DNA of 38,092 nucleotides from Planctomycetaceae bacterium (lineage in GTDB: Bacteria; Planctomycetota; Planctomycetia; Pirellulales; Pirellulaceae), in NCBI GenBank assembly GCA_024642205.1, contig JAHEBQ010000056.1:1-38092 (forward strand), read 5' to 3'. The position numbers were made by a program, and so were the translations under genes. Each line of letters opens with the position of its first letter. The first letter of the stretch is position 1. A model generated the notes under the pieces. That model had not been told where the DNA came from, ran no database searches, and worked only from the letters and a program-made list of their open reading frames with translations. Of this stretch, positions 18,859 to 27,453 are shown piece by piece.

Positions 18859-18967
18859 AAAATCCTCTTCCCATGGCTGGCTGCCAGGTCAGGGTGTCGA
18901 AAAAGCAGGATCGGTGCCGGATTGCAAACATCGCGTTCGGGACCGGTACCGATCGGTGAACAACGGT

Positions 18968-20635
18968 TTACTCCCAGGACTTTCCATCCGCCCTGGTTCC
19001 ACAGAGGTTAACGACCAAACCCAGTTTTTCCGCCATGGCGGCTTTGACCAGCGCTGCCTCATCGGCGTCGGTGGAGGATTTCGTGTAGGCGACCTGAATG
19101 TGATTACTTTTGTGTCGGGCCATCATTTGATCTCGACTGACTCCATAGGTCACGGCATGCATGATCGGCCACTGCGGCGTTGTCGCATTGAGACGTCGTT
19201 GGGTTTCCTGTGGAGGAAGCTTGACCACCTTCGCGCGACCGATATCGATATTCAATTTGTTGTCGGCCACAAAAATCCGTGACCAGACGATTTCACCCGG
19301 TTTGGAAGTTCCCTGGATCGTGCCGCCGCCATTGGGAAAATACATCGCCGGTTGACGATAGCTGGTCGCACCTTTCCAGCCGCCAATAAGATGTTCAGGT
19401 GGGACACTGCCGCTGATCAGGAAGACCCAGATATAATCGTCGGTTGAACCGGTTTCGTCCCAGTCTCCCCACCGCAAATCATGGAGTGTATTTTCCGTCG
19501 GTTGTCCCATCGCACGATGGATTCGATACGTCATCAATCCATCGAGACCGGCACATTCGTCGACTTCATTAAAATGTGGAAGCGGTTGGCCGCGAAACAA
19601 AACGCGCTTGCCATCACGACTGGTCACTGGCGGACGCGATTGGTTGTTGAGCGTTCCCTCCACCAAATCGCTGGCGGGCATCAGGTCCTTCAGGCCTTGC
19701 TGGTACTGAATTCCAATCGTGTCACAACCGAAATCATCGGCGATTCGGACGGCGGCGATGTACATCCGGCACTGGTCGAGAATCTGTTTGTCCGTCAGAT
19801 GTTTGGCGTGCTGCTTTCCCGTTTCAAACGTCAGCCCCTGCTTTTCCATCCACTCTCGAACGGCCCGGGCCTCCAGTTCGGATACCTGAGTCGATTCGTA
19901 ATACAACGCCGATTGGCTGAGTCGTTCCTTGAAGACGCCCGTCGGGTTGAGCAAGTGATCCGGGATGATGGCATTGAACATTCCCATGCAGCCTTCATCG
20001 AAAACACCCATGATGGCTTTTTCGGTTTGTAATTCCTCTGCCAAAGCATCGCCGAGCTGGCGGCACTTTTTGGGGATCTTGATTTTTTTGATCGGATGAA
20101 CGTGAGTCGTCGCGTGCCGAAGCTTACCGGTCGTCAGCCACTTGTTCAGTTTCGCGATGAATTTCGGGTCTTTGAAGTCCTCCGCCCAGAGTGTGCTGTA
20201 GTTGACACCTGCCTTGGTGAGCGAGCCATTCAGGTTCAACATCCCGACCAGGCCCGGCCACTGGCCAGACCAATTCGCGACTGTCAAGATTGGCCCGCGA
20301 TGAGTTATCAGTCCTGCCAGTACGTGGTGCGAGTATTGCCAGACCGCCTCGGCCACGATTAATGGGACTTCGGGATCGATTGTTGCGAATACTTCCATTC
20401 CCTGTTTTTGGGAATCGATAAACCCGTGTTTGTCTCCGGGGCGAGGTTGGTGGGCTCGCCGAAGCTCAAATCCACAGCGTCCGACGGCTTGAATCAAGGC
20501 CGTTTCCATCTGGGTCTGAGCTTCCCAGCAAACCTCGTTTGCGGATCGACGCAGGTCTCCGCTTGCAATCAAAGCAATCTGGTTGTTTTCGGCTTTGTCG
20601 GGTGCTTTTCGTTTTGGGATGTTGAACGTCGCCAT
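18968..20635 (-). CDS. L-fucose/L-arabinose isomerase-like protein
   Basis: The 555-residue cytosolic protein resembles the fucose/arabinose isomerase superfamily. An N-terminal alpha/beta region (residues about 20-160, ALIASGDLRRSANEVCWEAQ; HVLAGLITHRGPILTVANWSGQWPGLVG) corresponds to the substrate-cleft domains. The central part (FDEGCMGMFNAIIPD; IADDFGCDTIGIQYQQGLKD) holds candidate metal-binding Glu and Asp. The C-terminal part has beta-rich character (WGDWDETGSTDDYIWVFLISG; YFPNGGGTIQGTSKPG). These enzymes interconvert aldose and ketose sugars with Mn2+. Sugar specificity cannot be read and catalysis is not certain. The ATG at 20635 gives MATFNIPKRKAP; no strong ribosome site. It diverges from glmS. 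Confidence 0.65.
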   Translation of the reverse strand: MATFNIPKRKAPDKAENNQIALIASGDLRRSANEVCWEAQTQMETALIQAVGRCGFELRRAHQPRPGDKHGFIDSQKQGMEVFATIDPEVPLIVAEAVWQYSHHVLAGLITHRGPILTVANWSGQWPGLVGMLNLNGSLTKAGVNYSTLWAEDFKDPKFIAKLNKWLTTGKLRHATTHVHPIKKIKIPKKCRQLGDALAEELQTEKAIMGVFDEGCMGMFNAIIPDHLLNPTGVFKERLSQSALYYESTQVSELEARAVREWMEKQGLTFETGKQHAKHLTDKQILDQCRMYIAAVRIADDFGCDTIGIQYQQGLKDLMPASDLVEGTLNNQSRPPVTSRDGKRVLFRGQPLPHFNEVDECAGLDGLMTYRIHRAMGQPTENTLHDLRWGDWDETGSTDDYIWVFLISGSVPPEHLIGGWKGATSYRQPAMYFPNGGGTIQGTSKPGEIVWSRIFVADNKLNIDIGRAKVVKLPPQETQRRLNATTPQWPIMHAVTYGVSRDQMMARHKSNHIQVAYTKSSTDADEAALVKAAMAEKLGLVVNLCGTRADGKSWE

Positions 20636-20966
20636 CGTGGATCATGCTTCCGGATTGATTGAGAATTTTGCGCGAATGGGCAATTGATAATGTCTTGGGG
20701 ATTTTACCTGTTATTTGTAGAGCCGCCTAGAAATGGGAAACCGGCTCGACTATTCCGGCAAATGTAGAAATTCGCTGCAAGCCATAGCCCCAGCAACCGA
20801 TTCCTCCATAAAGTCCCGATCCTCGTCAAGAATTCGGCCGGCTTTTCCGCTAATTAGTATTGTATATCGTTTGATTGACCGGGTACGACGTGGAAAGACC
20901 GTGGGTTCGTATGGACTGGCAGCTTCCCATGCCATTATCAAATTTCAGTGAGCTTCAGGTAACGCC
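20636..20966. other. Divergent intergenic region between isomerase-like gene and glmS
   Basis: About 330 bases with no gene. It must carry the promoters for both flanking genes; an AT-rich part near 20850-20875 (TAATTAGTATTGTATATCG) is the likeliest core for glmS, but no clean -35/-10 pair stands out. A 17-base stretch at 20656-20672 recurs inside glmS at 21274-21290. I see no glmS ribozyme-like structure. Confidence 0.4.
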
Positions 20967-22835
20967 ATGTGTGGAATTGTTGGATATATCGGACCCCGGA
21001 TTGCCCAGGATTTTCTGCTAGAGGGGCTTCGACGTTTGGAATACCGCGGTTACGACAGCGCGGGTACGGCCACCATCAGTCAGGATCGCGAACTGAACAT
21101 CACGAAGTCAGTTGGTCGGATTGCCATGCTTGCCAACGAAATCCAGTCCGCACCCTGTAATTCGGGGGTGGGGATTGGCCACACGCGCTGGGCAACGCAT
21201 GGAGCGGCGACGGTTGCCAATGCCCATCCTCATTTTGGTGGTGACAACATTTTGGCAATCGCCCACAATGGCGTGATTGAGAATTTTGCGGAACTTCGTT
21301 CCCTGCTCAAGGCCAAGGGGTATGAGTTCCGATCCGAGACCGATACCGAAGTTGTCGCGCATTTGATTGCGGATTGCCTTGGTCCACGGCCGACGGAACT
21401 GCCAGGCATGCAGCGCTCGATTCAAATGGCGGTCGATGCCATCAAGAAAGCCATTGGTAAGCTCCGAGGTACTTTTGGACTGGCCATCATTTTCAAAGAG
21501 TGGCCGGATGCAATTTTTGCAGCCAGATTGGGGAGCCCGCTGGTGATTGGGGTTGGCGATGGCGAGCACTTCCTGGCGAGTGATGCCCAACCGTTGATCG
21601 GATTCACGGATCGAATCGTATATTTGGCCGACAACCAGGTCGCCGTTCTCAAACGCGATTCGCTGCAGGTATCTCATCGTGAAGCCGGGCCGGTTTCGCA
21701 CGACATCCAAGTCCTGGCGGTGGAATCCAACCAGGTCGAAATGGGTGAGTACGATCATTTCATGCTCAAGGAAATTTTCGAGCAGCCGGAATCGTTGCGT
21801 AACACCATGCGGGGACGACTCAACGAAGAGGATGCAACGGCGGTTTTTGGCGGATTGAACTTGACGCCCCAGGATTTGCTCAAAGTCAAACGAATCGTGT
21901 TTACGGCCTGTGGAACCAGTTGGCATTCAGGGCTGGTCGGTGAATATTTGCTCGAAGACATCGCTCAGATTCCGGTCGAGGTCGAATATGCCAGTGAACT
22001 TCGATATCGAAATCCGCCGATGGATGAAAACACGTTGATTTTCGCGATCACTCAAAGCGGTGAAACGGCCGATACGCTCGCGGCGTTAAGGGAGATGAAA
22101 CGGAAAGGCCATCTGACGATGGCGATCTGCAATGTGGTCGGAAGCAGCATTGCCCAGGAAGCGGACGGGGGGATCTATTTACATGCCGGGCCTGAGATTG
22201 GCGTTGCCTCGACAAAAGCGTATACGTCACAGTGCATGGCGTTGGTGATGTTGGCGTTGTACTTTGGCCGATTGCGACACCTCAGCTACAACCGCGGTCG
22301 CAAAATGATCAAATTGATCAAGGAGGTTCCCGACAAGGTCGAGCAGGCCTTGACAGAAAATGACCGCATTGCAGAAATCGCCAGGAAGTACCAGCATTGT
22401 AATAATTTTCTGTATCTGGGGCGGCACTACAATTTTCCGACCGCCCTCGAAGGTGCTTTGAAACTCAAAGAAATCAGCTACATACACGCCGAAGGTTATC
22501 CCGCTGCCGAAATGAAGCACGGCCCGATCGCCTTGGTAGACGAGCAGACACCCAGTGTGTTTGTCATGCCTCAGGGTTTCATTTACGAAAAAGTCATGTC
22601 CAACCTGGAGGAAATCAAAGCCCGCGGTGGTCCGGTGATTGCCATCGCGGCCGAAGGAGATAAACGAATCGCCGAAGTCGCCGATGATGTCATTTATATT
22701 CCTCAAACCGTTGAATACCTGCAGCCGATTGTGTCTGCCATTCCGTTGCAATTGCTGTCGTACCATATCGCTCTTCTTCGCGGCTGCGACGTTGACAAGC
22801 CCCGAAATCTCGCGAAAAGTGTTACCGTCGAGTAG
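20967..22835 (+). CDS. glmS: Glutamine-fructose-6-phosphate aminotransferase (isomerising)
   Basis: GlmS makes glucosamine-6-phosphate from fructose-6-phosphate and glutamine, the first step to UDP-GlcNAc for peptidoglycan and LPS. The 622-residue length is normal. Cys2 after the initiator Met (MCGIVGYIG) is the glutaminase nucleophile. GIGHTRWATHG and the AHNGVIENF motif complete the N-terminal Ntn domain (1 to about 240). Two SIS domains follow: TACGTSWHSGLVGEYL, TQSGETADTLAALREMK, and later YLGRHYNFPTALEGALKLKE. The protein ends with the family-typical NLAKSVTVE. AGG lies eight bases ahead of the ATG. It is the biosynthetic counterpart of nagB and nagA encoded 5 kb downstream. Confidence 0.97.
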   Translation: MCGIVGYIGPRIAQDFLLEGLRRLEYRGYDSAGTATISQDRELNITKSVGRIAMLANEIQSAPCNSGVGIGHTRWATHGAATVANAHPHFGGDNILAIAHNGVIENFAELRSLLKAKGYEFRSETDTEVVAHLIADCLGPRPTELPGMQRSIQMAVDAIKKAIGKLRGTFGLAIIFKEWPDAIFAARLGSPLVIGVGDGEHFLASDAQPLIGFTDRIVYLADNQVAVLKRDSLQVSHREAGPVSHDIQVLAVESNQVEMGEYDHFMLKEIFEQPESLRNTMRGRLNEEDATAVFGGLNLTPQDLLKVKRIVFTACGTSWHSGLVGEYLLEDIAQIPVEVEYASELRYRNPPMDENTLIFAITQSGETADTLAALREMKRKGHLTMAICNVVGSSIAQEADGGIYLHAGPEIGVASTKAYTSQCMALVMLALYFGRLRHLSYNRGRKMIKLIKEVPDKVEQALTENDRIAEIARKYQHCNNFLYLGRHYNFPTALEGALKLKEISYIHAEGYPAAEMKHGPIALVDEQTPSVFVMPQGFIYEKVMSNLEEIKARGGPVIAIAAEGDKRIAEVADDVIYIPQTVEYLQPIVSAIPLQLLSYHIALLRGCDVDKPRNLAKSVTVE

Positions 22836-22927
22836 ACGTTCCCGGCAGGAAAAGCAGCAGTTGGGCGGCGATACGATTCGTCAGTGAATCATGTGCAAAG
22901 CGTCGATCAACACTGCCGCGATTGTTT

Positions 22928-22956
22928 TTGTATTGCTTGCGCGTGACTGGTATGAT
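22928..22956 (+). promoter_or_regulatory. Sigma-70-type promoter ahead of pilT
   Basis: TTGTAT (22928-22933) and TATGAT (22951-22956) are separated by 17 bases. Transcription would start near 22963, leaving a leader of about 79 bases before the pilT ATG at 23042. This argues against the earlier in-frame starts near 22922. Confidence 0.45.
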
Positions 22957-23041
22957 GGGTTTGGTACGATCAGACTTTCGTGGCAAATTTTCAGCATCGT
23001 TTCACGGGCTTATAAATACCACTTCCAATAAAAGTAATGCC

Positions 23042-24166
23042 ATGCACCAGCTCCTCGCTCCAGATCAGGAAATCCTGAAGTTGCTTCAATTTGTCCGCGA
23101 AAATAACGCGTCCGATTTGCATTTGAAAGTTGGATATCCTCCCTTCGTTCGAATCGGCGGACATTTGCGGAAGGTTGATTCTGCACCCATGACAGATTCG
23201 CAGTATATCGAGTCGATGATCTTCCCTTTCATACCTGAAGGTCGAGTGGCGGATTACGTGGAACGCGGAGGCGTAGATTTTGCGATCAAGACCGAGCAAG
23301 GTGACCGATTTCGTGTCAATGCCTTTCGAAGCGGAAGCGAAATGCATGTTGCGATACGACGGATTCAGAGCAGGATCCCTGATTTCGAAAGTCTGAACCT
23401 GCCGCCGGTCTATCGTGCGATGATCGCCGACACGCACGTGGGCCTGGTCCTGGTCAGCGGTGTCACCGGCAGCGGAAAGAGCTCGACGTTGGCGGCGATG
23501 TTGAATTACATCAACCAACATCGTGATATGCACATCATCACAATCGAAGATCCGGTCGAGTATGTGTTCAAGCCGCAAAAGTCCATTATCTCACAGCGCG
23601 AGATTGGCATCGACGTTCCGGATTTTCCACAAGCGCTACGGAATGTTGTCCGGCAGGATCCGGATTGCATTTTGATTGGCGAGCTGCGCGACAAAGAGAC
23701 CATGCTGGCGGCGCTGCAGGCCGCCGAAACCGGACACCTGGTTCTGGCATCGATTCACAGCGCCGATGTCCAACTGACATTCGCTCGAATCCTGGAGTTC
23801 TTCCCGCGCGAAGAACATACGTTTATTCGATCCTCGTTGGCGGCCAGTTTGCGGGCAATCATGAGCCAGCGACTGGTGCCCGGCGTTTTGCCGAATTCCC
23901 GATATCCGGCGACCGAGGTTTTACTGGGCAATTCGCTGGTCAAGAAAAAAATTGTTGATGAAGAAGACGAGGATTTTCCGGCAATTCTCGTCGCCTGCCA
24001 CGACGAAGGGATGCAGTGCTACAACCGCTCGTTGTGTGAGCTGGTTTTGGCCAGCCTGATCTCGCGGGAAGACGCGTTGGAAATTGCACCCAGTCGCGAG
24101 GCTCTCGTTTCCATGATCAAAGGCATCGATACGTCCGAGGGGCTGGTCAGCCGGTTGAAAAAGTAA
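23042..24166 (+). CDS. pilT: Type IV pilus retraction ATPase PilT
   Basis: PilT is the hexameric ATPase that powers pilus retraction and twitching motility from the cytosolic side. The 374-residue product has the N-terminal PAS-like domain (NASDLHLKVGYPPFVRIGGHLRKV). Next come Walker A GVTGSGKSS (Lys146), the Asp box TIEDPVEYVF and the His-containing region AAETGHLVLASIHSAD. Walker B lies near DPDCILIGELRD, with Glu in the position typical of PilT. The start at 23042 was chosen because it gives the usual family N-terminus and lies downstream of a good promoter. No other pilus gene is nearby. The C-terminus has an acidic insert (DEEDEDFP). A PilT paralogue such as PilU is possible. Confidence 0.92.
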   Translation: MHQLLAPDQEILKLLQFVRENNASDLHLKVGYPPFVRIGGHLRKVDSAPMTDSQYIESMIFPFIPEGRVADYVERGGVDFAIKTEQGDRFRVNAFRSGSEMHVAIRRIQSRIPDFESLNLPPVYRAMIADTHVGLVLVSGVTGSGKSSTLAAMLNYINQHRDMHIITIEDPVEYVFKPQKSIISQREIGIDVPDFPQALRNVVRQDPDCILIGELRDKETMLAALQAAETGHLVLASIHSADVQLTFARILEFFPREEHTFIRSSLAASLRAIMSQRLVPGVLPNSRYPATEVLLGNSLVKKKIVDEEDEDFPAILVACHDEGMQCYNRSLCELVLASLISREDALEIAPSREALVSMIKGIDTSEGLVSRLKK

Positions 24167-24375
24167 CTGGGGCGACATTGTCAGTTCGAAAGAACGATGG
24201 TCCTTGCCAACCGAAGCAATTCCCGGAAGATGGTATTGATCCATAGTTGCAACTGGCTGTGGTGGGGCTGAAATCGCAGAATTTGTCGAAGCCACACGTC
24301 GTCGCCAATAGAGTCAATGTCGGCAGGTCCAGCGATTGGATACATGCCAACGCATGAGATCAGAAAGCAGGAAAA

Positions 24376-24960
24376 ATGGCGGGTTCGAAACGATTATTGA
24401 TGCTGGTGGGTGATTTCGTAGAAGATTACGAAGTCATGGTCCCGTTTCAAATGTTGTTGCTGGTTGGGCATGTCGTGGATGCCGTTTGTCCGGACAAGCA
24501 AGCCGGCGACACGGTCGCGACGGCAATCCATGATTTCGAAGGAGACCAGACGTACAGCGAGAAACGCGGACACAATTTTCGCATCAATTTCAATTTCGAT
24601 GAAGTGAATCCGGACGATTATGATGGCCTGGTGATTCCGGGCGGTCGGGCTCCGGAGTATTTGCGTTTAAACGAACGTATTATCGAAATCGTGAAAGAGT
24701 TTGCACAGCGGAATAAGCCGATCGCTGCCATTTGTCATGGGCCGCAGATCCTCGCAGCCGCTGGCGTGCTGCAAGGTAAATCGTGTTGTGCCTATCCCGC
24801 GGTCGGTCCTGATGTAACTCTGGCCCAAGGCCAGTTTGTGGTCCCCAGTGCAACGTTTGACAACGCACATGTCGACGGCAATCTCGTAACGGCTCCGGCC
24901 TGGCCTGCTCATCCCGCGTGGATTCGGGAATTCCTGCGACTATTAGGCACACCGGTTTGA
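24376..24960 (+). CDS. DJ-1/PfpI family protein
   Basis: The 194-residue cytosolic protein has the DJ-1/PfpI fold. A Glu in the N-terminal part (DFVEDYEVMVP), GLVIPGGRAPEYLR, and the nucleophile elbow AAICHGPQ with Cys120 and His121 form the usual site. AGGA precedes the ATG at a normal distance. Family members are reported as glyoxalases, deglycases or peptidases. YhbO/PfpI-type proteins share the CHGPQ motif seen here, so a stress-related role against reactive carbonyls is plausible. The stop lies near the GNAT gene, which follows on the same strand after 41 bases. Confidence 0.9.
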   Translation: MAGSKRLLMLVGDFVEDYEVMVPFQMLLLVGHVVDAVCPDKQAGDTVATAIHDFEGDQTYSEKRGHNFRINFNFDEVNPDDYDGLVIPGGRAPEYLRLNERIIEIVKEFAQRNKPIAAICHGPQILAAAGVLQGKSCCAYPAVGPDVTLAQGQFVVPSATFDNAHVDGNLVTAPAWPAHPAWIREFLRLLGTPV

Positions 24961-25001
24961 ATTCGTCGCAAGGGTCATGGTCGGAGTTGGGCCAGGAAAA
25001 C

Positions 25002-25451
25002 GTGGACATTCGCCGGATTTCGATTCTCTCGGACGATGCCCAGACGCTGATTGCGTTGCTTGATCAGGAACTCTGTGGCGAGTATGCACCGGAACACTGG
25101 CACCCGATTGATTTTGAACAATTCGATCGTTGTGGTGGTGTCTTTGTTGTCGCCTATGAGTCCGGAATTCCAGTCGCGTGTGGTGCTCTCAGGCCCGTCA
25201 CGCCATCCGAGATCGAACTTAAACGCATGTTCGTGATTGAGTCCTGCCGCGGTCGGGGTTTCTCGCGCCGGGTTTTGGCTTTTCTTGAGGATACGGCGGG
25301 GCGGCTTGGCTATCATAGAGTTGTGCTTGAAACGGGTGATCAACAAGCGGCCGCAATCCGTCTTTACGTGACGTCAGGATATCTACGTGTGCCGGCATTT
25401 GGCGAATATGTCACCAGTGAGCGCAGCGTGTGTTTTGCGAAAGAGCTGTAG
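25002..25451 (+). CDS. GNAT-family N-acetyltransferase
   Basis: The protein has about 149 residues if it starts at the GTG at 25002, which follows CCAGGAAAAC closely. A TTG at 24957 that overlaps the PfpI stop and an ATG at 24918 inside the PfpI gene are alternatives. The GNAT core is clear: GGVFVVAYESGIPVACGAL (strands 2-3), IELKRMFVIESCRGRGFSRRVLAFLE (the acetyl-CoA loop RGRGFS), YHRVVLETGDQQAAAIRLYVTSGY. Substrate is unknown. It is probably cotranscribed with the PfpI-like gene. Confidence 0.85.
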   Translation: MDIRRISILSDDAQTLIALLDQELCGEYAPEHWHPIDFEQFDRCGGVFVVAYESGIPVACGALRPVTPSEIELKRMFVIESCRGRGFSRRVLAFLEDTAGRLGYHRVVLETGDQQAAAIRLYVTSGYLRVPAFGEYVTSERSVCFAKEL

Positions 25452-25741
25452 CATGATGCCGCAGCAACGGGTCGTCGCAGTCAGGTCTGTGATGCTCCGG
25501 GTCCAAACGAGGTGTTTGCAATAGATTTCTCAACCCAGCGGTCGACGATCCGTCCTGCCCACCGATTCAACCGGATGAACAAACCGGCGTCTTAACACGA
25601 CGATTCATTCAGATGAAATCTCGAGCTTCCTCTTTGCGCTCCGTTGTTCACTCATGAGGAGGAGCCTGCAGTTTGTGAAAGGCCAGCGCATTGATATAAT
25701 CGGGCAGTTGTTTCTATCGGTGGAATCCTGGAGAACTGAAC

Positions 25742-26497
25742 TTGAACATCGTGGTTGCACCCAATGCCATGCTACTCGGCCAGGCGGCTGCGGCCGATGG
25801 GGCCGCCGCTATCCTGGACGCAATCGCTGCGCGGGGGCGCGCCAATATTATTGTGGCCACCGGTGCGTCGCAGATGGAAACACTGAAATCGCTGACAAGT
25901 GATGTCCGTATCGACTGGACGCGTGTTACGGGATTTCATCTTGATGAATACCTCGGGATTCTCGAGTCACACCGAGCATCATTTCGGCTGTATCTGAAAC
26001 GACGTTTGGTCGACCTGGTACCCTTGGCTGGGTTTAATTACGTCGACGGAGAGGCGGAGGATCCGGTCGCCGAATGTGAACGTCTCGGCGCGTTAATCGC
26101 TGATCATCCGATCGATGTCGCGTTTGTCGGAATCGGTGAGAATGGGCATTTGGCTTTCAATGATCCGCCGGCCGATTTTGAAACCGAGCAGCCGTACCTG
26201 GTTGTGGAGTTGGATGAAGCGTGTCGGCGTCAACAACTGGGCGAAGGCTGGTTTGATTCGCTGGGAGACGTTCCCGGAAAGGCAATCAGCATGTCGGTTC
26301 GGCAGATTCTCAAGTCGCGCAGAATCATCTGTTCGGTTCCAGACCAGCGCAAAGCAACGGCAGTTGCAAACTCGGTTGAGGGTCAGATCACGCCTGACGT
26401 GCCCGCCTCCATTTTGCAATCGCACGATCTAACGACTCTCTACCTGGACCCGTGCTCGGCCAGCCAAATTCGTGCAGACCATCAATCTCCAAGCTAA
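25742..26497 (+). CDS. nagB: Glucosamine-6-phosphate deaminase
   Basis: NagB converts glucosamine-6-phosphate to fructose-6-phosphate and ammonia. The 251-residue protein starts with TTG behind GGAG at nine bases. Sequence hallmarks are NIIVATGASQMETLKSL, VTGFHLDEYLGI and FVGIGENGHLAFNDPPADFE, matching the active-site Asp, the DEY motif and the His of the family. It belongs to the NagB/RpiA fold, and 6-phosphogluconolactonase-like function is the main alternative, but the GENGHLAFNDP motif favours NagB. Eleven bases before the nagA start support one operon. It runs opposite to the GlmS reaction. Confidence 0.93.
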   Translation: MNIVVAPNAMLLGQAAAADGAAAILDAIAARGRANIIVATGASQMETLKSLTSDVRIDWTRVTGFHLDEYLGILESHRASFRLYLKRRLVDLVPLAGFNYVDGEAEDPVAECERLGALIADHPIDVAFVGIGENGHLAFNDPPADFETEQPYLVVELDEACRRQQLGEGWFDSLGDVPGKAISMSVRQILKSRRIICSVPDQRKATAVANSVEGQITPDVPASILQSHDLTTLYLDPCSASQIRADHQSPS

Positions 26498-26508
26498 AAG
26501 ACCTGGAT

Positions 26509-27453
26509 GTGATCAACCATTCCGTAAATCCGTCACGATTTTTTGATCTGCAGGTCAACGGGTACGCCGGAGTTGATTTTAATAACAGCGAGCTGTCGGT
26601 GGAGCAGATGCGGTTGGCCTGTGAGCGACTTCGGATTGATGGCGTCGACCAGATTCTGGCGACAGTGATTACAGACGACCCTCTCCAAATGTTGCGGCGC
26701 GTATCGAATATCGCGCTGGCTTGCGAAAGCGATCCACTGGTTCGAGCGGTGGTCAATGGAATCCACATCGAGGGACCGTTCCTGAATCCTGCGGATGGAA
26801 CGGTCGGAGCTCATCCGCGACCGTTTGTGCAACTTCCCGATTCGTCGCTGATGCAGTCTCTGGTTGACGCCGGGCAAGGATTGACTCGTTTGGTAACGCT
26901 CGCGCCCGAGATCAAGGGAGCGCAGGGGTTGATTCGTATCCTTGTCAATCAAGGAATCGTCGTATCGGCCGGGCATTGCGATCCGTCTCGCGACGAATTG
27001 TCAGCCGCAATCGACCTGGGATTAAGCATGTTTACCCATTTGGGAAACGGCTGTTCGCTCAAGCTGGACCGACATGACAACATCATTCAGCGCGTGTTGA
27101 GTTTGTCGGATCGAATCTGGTGTTGTTTCATTGCCGATGGAATTCATATCCCGCCGTTCGCTCTGGCCAACTATCTGAAGTTTGCGGGCATTGAGCATTC
27201 GATCATCGTCTCCGATGCCATGGCTGCGGCCGGACTGGGGCCGGGAAGGTACTCGTTGGGAAGCATCGATGTCGAGGTGGACGATCAAAATCGTGCATTG
27301 CTTTCCAATGGTGATGGTCGCCTGGCGGGTTCGGTGGCGACGATGAGTTGGCTTCAGCACGTCTTGACCGATCGTGTTGGCCTGACTGATCTTGAAGTCG
27401 AAAGACTGCTCATTAAAAACCCAAGAACCGCTCTAGGAATTCCGACTGAATGA
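26509..27453 (+). CDS. nagA: N-acetylglucosamine-6-phosphate deacetylase
   Basis: NagA removes the acetyl group of N-acetylglucosamine-6-phosphate and feeds NagB. The 314-residue protein has the amidohydrolase site residues: Glu in GIHIEGPFLNP, His in VSAGHCDPS, His in MFTHLGNGCS and Asp in IIVSDAMAAAG. The family's FNAM after THL is replaced by GNGC. The start is uncertain: GTG at 26509 leaves an 11-base gap after nagB, and another GTG at 26452 would overlap it by 46 bases. Its stop overlaps the symporter start by ATGA. The N-terminal metallo-sandwich domain is short, which is common in NagA homologues of this group. Confidence 0.88.
   Translation: MINHSVNPSRFFDLQVNGYAGVDFNNSELSVEQMRLACERLRIDGVDQILATVITDDPLQMLRRVSNIALACESDPLVRAVVNGIHIEGPFLNPADGTVGAHPRPFVQLPDSSLMQSLVDAGQGLTRLVTLAPEIKGAQGLIRILVNQGIVVSAGHCDPSRDELSAAIDLGLSMFTHLGNGCSLKLDRHDNIIQRVLSLSDRIWCCFIADGIHIPPFALANYLKFAGIEHSIIVSDAMAAAGLGPGRYSLGSIDVEVDDQNRALLSNGDGRLAGSVATMSWLQHVLTDRVGLTDLEVERLLIKNPRTALGIPTE

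Noticed and set aside
20636..20966. Possible glmS ribozyme or riboswitch ahead of glmS
   Set aside because: I could not find the conserved core or pseudoknot pairing, and these elements are known mainly from Firmicutes.
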